Shown piece by piece: positions 60,801 through 64,000 of a stretch of 64,000 nt of DNA; the first letter of the stretch is position 1; each line of letters begins with the position of its first letter. The position numbers and the translations under genes are program-made. Source of the DNA: Aquilaria yunnanensis (Eukaryota; Streptophyta; Magnoliopsida; Malvales; Thymelaeaceae); the NCBI GenBank assembly GCA_039654915.1, contig CM077595.1, forward strand, positions 50,375,501-50,439,500, read 5' to 3'. Under the pieces are notes generated by a model. The model searched no databases and was not told the DNA's origin. It worked only from the letters and a program-made list of their open reading frames with translations.

Positions 60801-61663
60801 GGGGGTGCTTACAGAGGCGTCCTTCAAGGCTATTGCGGCGGCCCATCCGGATGATGACACCCTTGCCGCCAAAGTCACCGAGCATGCTGCTCAGGTATGT
60901 TCTTCGCACCTTTTTCCCTTCAATTTTTCCTAAGTGCCTGGCTCTTACTGACCTTGCGTGCATCTTTTTGCAGCTGCTGGGATACGCCGGCTTTCTCCGA
61001 GTTCAGGTGGCCAGGCAGGCGAAGTTCCGAGCTTCGGCCTTAGAGGCCTTAGAGAAGGCGAAGGCCACTCGCTTGGCATTGATCACCAAGAACCAGCAGC
61101 TGTCAGATGCTGCGAAGGAAGAAGTTACCGCCCTTCGGGAGGAGTTTCGGAAGGAGAAAGAAGAACTTGAGAAGGATTCCTCCCGAAAGATTACTGACCT
61201 CGGCGAGCAGATAAATGGAATGCTGGCCGCCAACGAGGAGCTCCTAAAGGATAAGTCAGATTCTGACAAGCTCATACTGGCGCTGACAGCTGAGAAAAAC
61301 ATCCTTGCAGCCGAGGTCAAGTCCTTGAAGAAGGATCCGAAGGGGAAGGAGCAGATAAAGGCGCTGGAGGAGGAAATCGCGGATCTGAAGGACGAGCTTG
61401 ACGACCTTGAGCTTGACAAGAGCAAGTCTGATCAAATGGCCAAGGTCGCTTTTCAGGACGGCTTCTGCATTGCTCAGCACCAAGTCCTCCAGAGGTTCCC
61501 AGATCTGGACCTCTCTTTTCTAGAGGTTCTAAACATTCCTGAGGGACCTCGGTGGGAATGGTCCAACGTCGAACATTTGAACCTTCCTTCTTCAATTCCA
61601 GCGCCGAAGGTGGTGGAAAAGGGTGGGCAAGCAAGTGGCTCTCGGGACGCTGCGAACCCTTAG
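57812..61663 (+). CDS. TatD antisense ORF, spliced (4 exons), Transposase_28-like; exon 1 split by a solo LTR
   Basis: Plus-strand gene inside a minus-strand retrotransposon. Exons: 57812-57890 joined to 59312-60067 (once the solo LTR and one duplication are discounted), 60137-60547, 60635-60894, 60974-61663. Coding length is 2,196 nt, 731 aa plus stop, with no internal stop. The N-terminal part (KKVCEFCQFHGIAVNQL, GGFYFTLPRGSG, WQQKFFFLKMDEAWSY) resembles the plant family called putative gypsy-type transposon (Transposase_28). Exon 2 has a basic, possible nuclear signal (RRRKSVGAGPSAKRAKK) then an acidic, proline-rich stretch. Exon 4 is a long charged coiled coil (about 61010-61440). Extra ORFs of this kind are known in Tat elements; their function is unknown. 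Start: first ATG after the TATA box. Confidence 0.75.
57891..59306 (+). mobile_element. Solo Copia LTR 4, inside exon 1 of the antisense gene
   Basis: 1,416 bp in plus orientation. Exact duplication AGAGA (57886-57890 and 59307-59311). It splits codon 27 of the antisense ORF; removing it with one duplication restores the frame. Its own TATA box (TATAAATA, 58947-58954) points into the rest of the gene. Confidence 0.96.
60068..60136 (+). other. Intron 1 of the TatD antisense gene
   Basis: 69 nt, donor AAA|GTGAGT, acceptor TTCTTTTTCAG|AG with a long pyrimidine tract. Phase 1. Joining it keeps the reading frame into exon 2. Confidence 0.75.
60548..60634 (+). other. Intron 2 of the TatD antisense gene
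   Basis: 87 nt, donor CAG|GTTAGT, acceptor GCCGTGCAG|GG. T-rich interior. Phase 1, and the frame continues into exon 3. Confidence 0.75.
60895..60973 (+). other. Intron 3 of the TatD antisense gene
   Basis: 79 nt, donor CAG|GTATGT, acceptor TCTTTTTGCAG|CT. Phase 0. The reading frame switches register across it, so splicing is needed to join exons 3 and 4. Confidence 0.78.
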
Positions 61664-62320
61664 GCTATTTTAGGACCCCTTTTCCTTCCCTTCAATTTTG
61701 TGTTCCTTCTTTGGGCACTTCTTCATTGTAAAGCAGCTTACTCTTTAATGAAGATTTTTTGGCTAAGTCTTTTCGCAAGTTTTTTTATTTCCATTGCCCC
61801 GAATGCATTTGCTCAAGAGACTTCAGAAAACCTGTGATCAAAGAAACTTTATTACCTTCTTTTGGCCGAGCCTATTCGCTCTGAAGGCTTTTTTGGAAGG
61901 TCTGTAAAATTTGACTAAGTCTTTTTGCAGCTTTTGTATTTCCATTTTGTCCCGAACACGTTTTGCTCGAGGGATTTCGGAAAACACTTAGTCAAAATTT
62001 TCCTTCTTTTCCTCCTGTCCCGAGCATGTTTGCTCAAGAGACTTAGGAAATCTGTCGAGAGTTTTTTCTGTTTTCCATTTTTCCCGAGCGTGACGGCTCA
62101 AGGGACTTCGAAAAACTGTCTCTGCGCTTATTTTGTCAAGTACTTCTGCGATATTCTTGTTTCCCATCTTTCCCGAGCGTGATGGCTCAAGGGATTTCGG
62201 AAAGGCATATCTGTGCTGTATTGTGGCGAGCACCTTCGCGGAATTCTGTCTTGTACAATTTTCTCAAGACTATTCTGTACTTAGAATATTTTTCATACAA
62301 CGCGAATCCTCCACTCAACC
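61664..62320 (+). repeat. TatD spacer with degenerate tandem repeats
   Basis: Between the converging ends of the antisense gene and pol. At least five copies of a motif like TTTCCCGAGCGTGATGGCTC followed by AAGGGACTTCGGAAA occur near 61797, 61950, 62018, 62082 and 62172, spaced about 64-150 bp. The short frames here are not supported as genes. Tat-lineage elements often carry tandem repeats in this 3' region. Confidence 0.75.
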
Positions 62321-64000
62321 TTAGGCGTAGAATTTCTTCAAGGCGTCTGAGTGCCAAGTGTTTTTCAATTCTACGCCTTCGGCGTTGCCAAGCTTGTACA
62401 CGCCTTTTCGTACTTCGGCAAGAACCACATATGGTCCTTCCCAGTTCGTGCGAAGTACTCCGTGGGACGGCCTTCGGGGTGCAAAGTCAGCCTTTCTGAG
62501 AATGAGGTCTCCTTTCTTGATTTCTTTCGGCCTGGCCCGTAAGTTTATAGCCGCGGCCACTCTTTGCTGAAAAGCTTTTCTCCTCAGCTCGGCTATTTCT
62601 CTGTGTTCGCCAACGAGGTCGAGCTTCGTTCTTAGGCCGAGGTCGTTTCCACCTTCATCAAATATTTGCACCCGTACTGAAGGTTGAACTATCTCTATTG
62701 GGATAATAGCCTCTGTACCGAAGACGAGTGAGAAGGGAGTCTCCCCTGTGGCTCTTCGGGGCGTCGTTCGGTAACTCCATAATACGCTTTGGAGTTCTCC
62801 TGGCCATTTCCCTTTTGCTTCCCCTACTCTCTTTTTCAGGCCATCTTTTATGGTCCTATTAGATACTTCCACCTGCCCGTTGGTTTGGGGGTGAGCTACT
62901 GGGGCGAAGTGCATTTTTATTCCGAGGTCGCTGATAAATTCCTTGAATCCTTTGTCTATGAATTGGGATCCATTATCAGCCACTAGTACCCTCGGTATGC
63001 CGAATCTGCATACTACGTTATTCCATACAAACTTTTGCACTTATTTTGCCGAGATAGTTGCTAATGGTTCTGCCTCGACCCATTTGGAGAAATAGTCTAC
63101 TGCTACCACGCAGAATTTCACGCCTCCGGGCGCTGAGGGGAGTGGCCCAATAAGGTCTATGCCCCAGACTGTGAAGGGCCAAGGATAATCAGCCGAGGAT
63201 ACCATTTCCGAGGGTGCCCTCTGGATGTTCGCGTGTTTCTGGCAACTACCACATTTTCGGACGAACTGCCTTGCATCCTTTCTCAGGGTAGGCCAGAAGT
63301 ATCCTTGGCGAAGTATCACCGCCGCAAGAGCATCAGTTCCAATATGTGAACCACACATGCCTTCGTGGACCTCTTCAAGGACCATTTCAGTATCCGCTTC
63401 ATCCACGCATCTTTGCAGCGGGTTTGCATATCCCTGTCGGTATAATTCTTCACCAATCAGGAAGAATCGGCCTGAGCGTCTTCGCAGTTTTGCAGCGTCA
63501 CCGGGGTCTTCGGGGAGCACATTTACTGCGACATATCTTTTTATGGGATCTTTCCATCCTTTTCCCGAGGTCGCTATGCTCAGCACTGAGATGCTCGGGT
63601 GATCTAGCACCTCGGTGTATGTTTTTGACTTCGCCAAGCAATCTGCCTCTGTGTTATTCCGCCGAGGTACATTTTCGATCCGTACGGCGTCAAACTCTTG
63701 GATGAGCTTTGCTACCAGCTCGTGGTATTTTGCCAAGATTGGGTCCTTCGCCCCATAATCTCCTGCCGTCTACCGAACTACCAGCTAGGAATCGCTGTGA
63801 GCCTTTAAGTTTCTCACGCCAATCCTTCTGGCCAAGCGTAATCCCGCTATGAGGGCTTCATACTCTGCCACATTGTTAGTGACGCTGAAGCTGAACTTAA
63901 AAGCCTTCTTTACCTCTAGGCCTTCGGGTCCTCTGATAATTACTCCAACTCCCTGGTGTTCGGATCCCGAGGCTCTGTCAACATGTAAGGTCCATTCTGG
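62321..64000 (-). pseudogene. TatD pol: RNase H (C-terminal part) and integrase, three nonsense codons seen
   Basis: Minus strand. 64000-63640 is RNase H of the plant Tat type (TNNVAEYEAL, IENVPRRNNTEADCLAKS), with TAG at 63785-63787 and 63770-63772, where glutamine would be usual. The integrase runs 63640-62321: zinc region (H...H, CGSCQKH), catalytic VWGIDLIGP, LVADNGSQF and GQVEVSNRTIKDG, all three acidic residues kept, then WEGPYVV and KNTWHSDALKKFY before the stop. A TAA at 63041-63043 splits the integrase between the first two catalytic residues. Reverse transcriptase, protease and gag lie beyond the window. Few mutations separate it from an open frame, so it is fairly young. Confidence 0.9.

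Larger units (their letters stand above)
56151..64000 (-). mobile_element. TatD: Tat/Retand-type Gypsy element, 3' half
   Basis: From its 3' LTR (56151-57032) through an antisense gene (57812-61663, plus strand) and a repeat-rich spacer to pol (62321 onward, minus strand), continuing past the window edge. It is more GC-rich than its surroundings. The wording of integrase and RNase H and the presence of an extra antisense ORF between pol and 3' LTR fit the Tat lineage. It is inserted in the GyC 5' LTR. Confidence 0.85.

Noticed and set aside
61003..61483. Serine-rich reverse ORF of 140 aa opposite exon 4
   Set aside because: It is the mirror of the lysine- and glutamate-rich coiled coil; serine and leucine richness follows from the complementary codons.
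1..64000. Host genes, tRNA, rRNA or CRISPR arrays
   Set aside because: Every interval could be assigned to an LTR element or its spacer. No cloverleaf, rRNA signature or regular spacer array was seen. The primer sites resemble tRNA ends only because they are complementary to tRNA.

Overview
This window is plant nuclear DNA made almost wholly of nested LTR retrotransposons. I found no host gene, rRNA, tRNA or CRISPR array. The plant assignment rests on element types: a Ty1/Copia family with a single ~1,320-codon polyprotein; three related Ty3/Gypsy families (here GyA, GyB, GyC) whose long LTRs (about 2.4-3 kb) and C-terminal tails resemble the Tekay/Del chromoviruses; and a Tat/Retand-type Gypsy element (TatD) with an extra antisense ORF. 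Family names are local labels; the species cannot be told.

Layout. 1-10183 and 22751-22859 are a GyA LTR (A1, + strand) split by Copia-1 (1859-10086) and by a displaced gag-pol block (10184-22750). That block itself carries Copia-2 (13782-22106), which is intact: matching 1,416-bp LTRs, primer site, polypurine tract, exact 5-bp target duplication and an open 1,323-codon gag-pol frame. 22860-28995 is a minus-strand GyA element (A2) lacking exactly the gag-pol segment found in the displaced block. 28996-36705 is a broken plus-strand GyB copy (B2) with rearranged GyC LTR pieces inside. From 36706 a minus-strand GyC element runs past the window end; inside it sit GyB element B1 (43469-54149, minus) and TatD (56151 to beyond 64000, minus).

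Four solo Copia LTRs (31645, 37032, 49642, 57891) sit in these older elements, each flanked by a 5-bp duplication (three perfect, one 4/5). With Copia-1 and Copia-2 they mark six insertions of one young Copia family. The Gypsy reading frames are decayed: stops from C-to-T and G-to-A changes, frameshifts, deletions and lost catalytic residues.

Three things stand out. (1) A gag-pol-LTR block missing from A2 lies inverted inside the neighbouring A1 LTR, flanked by a 27-bp direct duplication, as if cut from one element and pasted into the other. (2) TatD carries an antisense gene with a TATA box and three short GT-AG introns that join in frame into a 731-codon ORF, broken only by a solo Copia LTR in exon 1. 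(3) Copia-1 has nearly identical LTRs but a heavily disabled coding region, which suggests it was already defective when it was mobilised.

All alignments and mismatch counts were made by eye.
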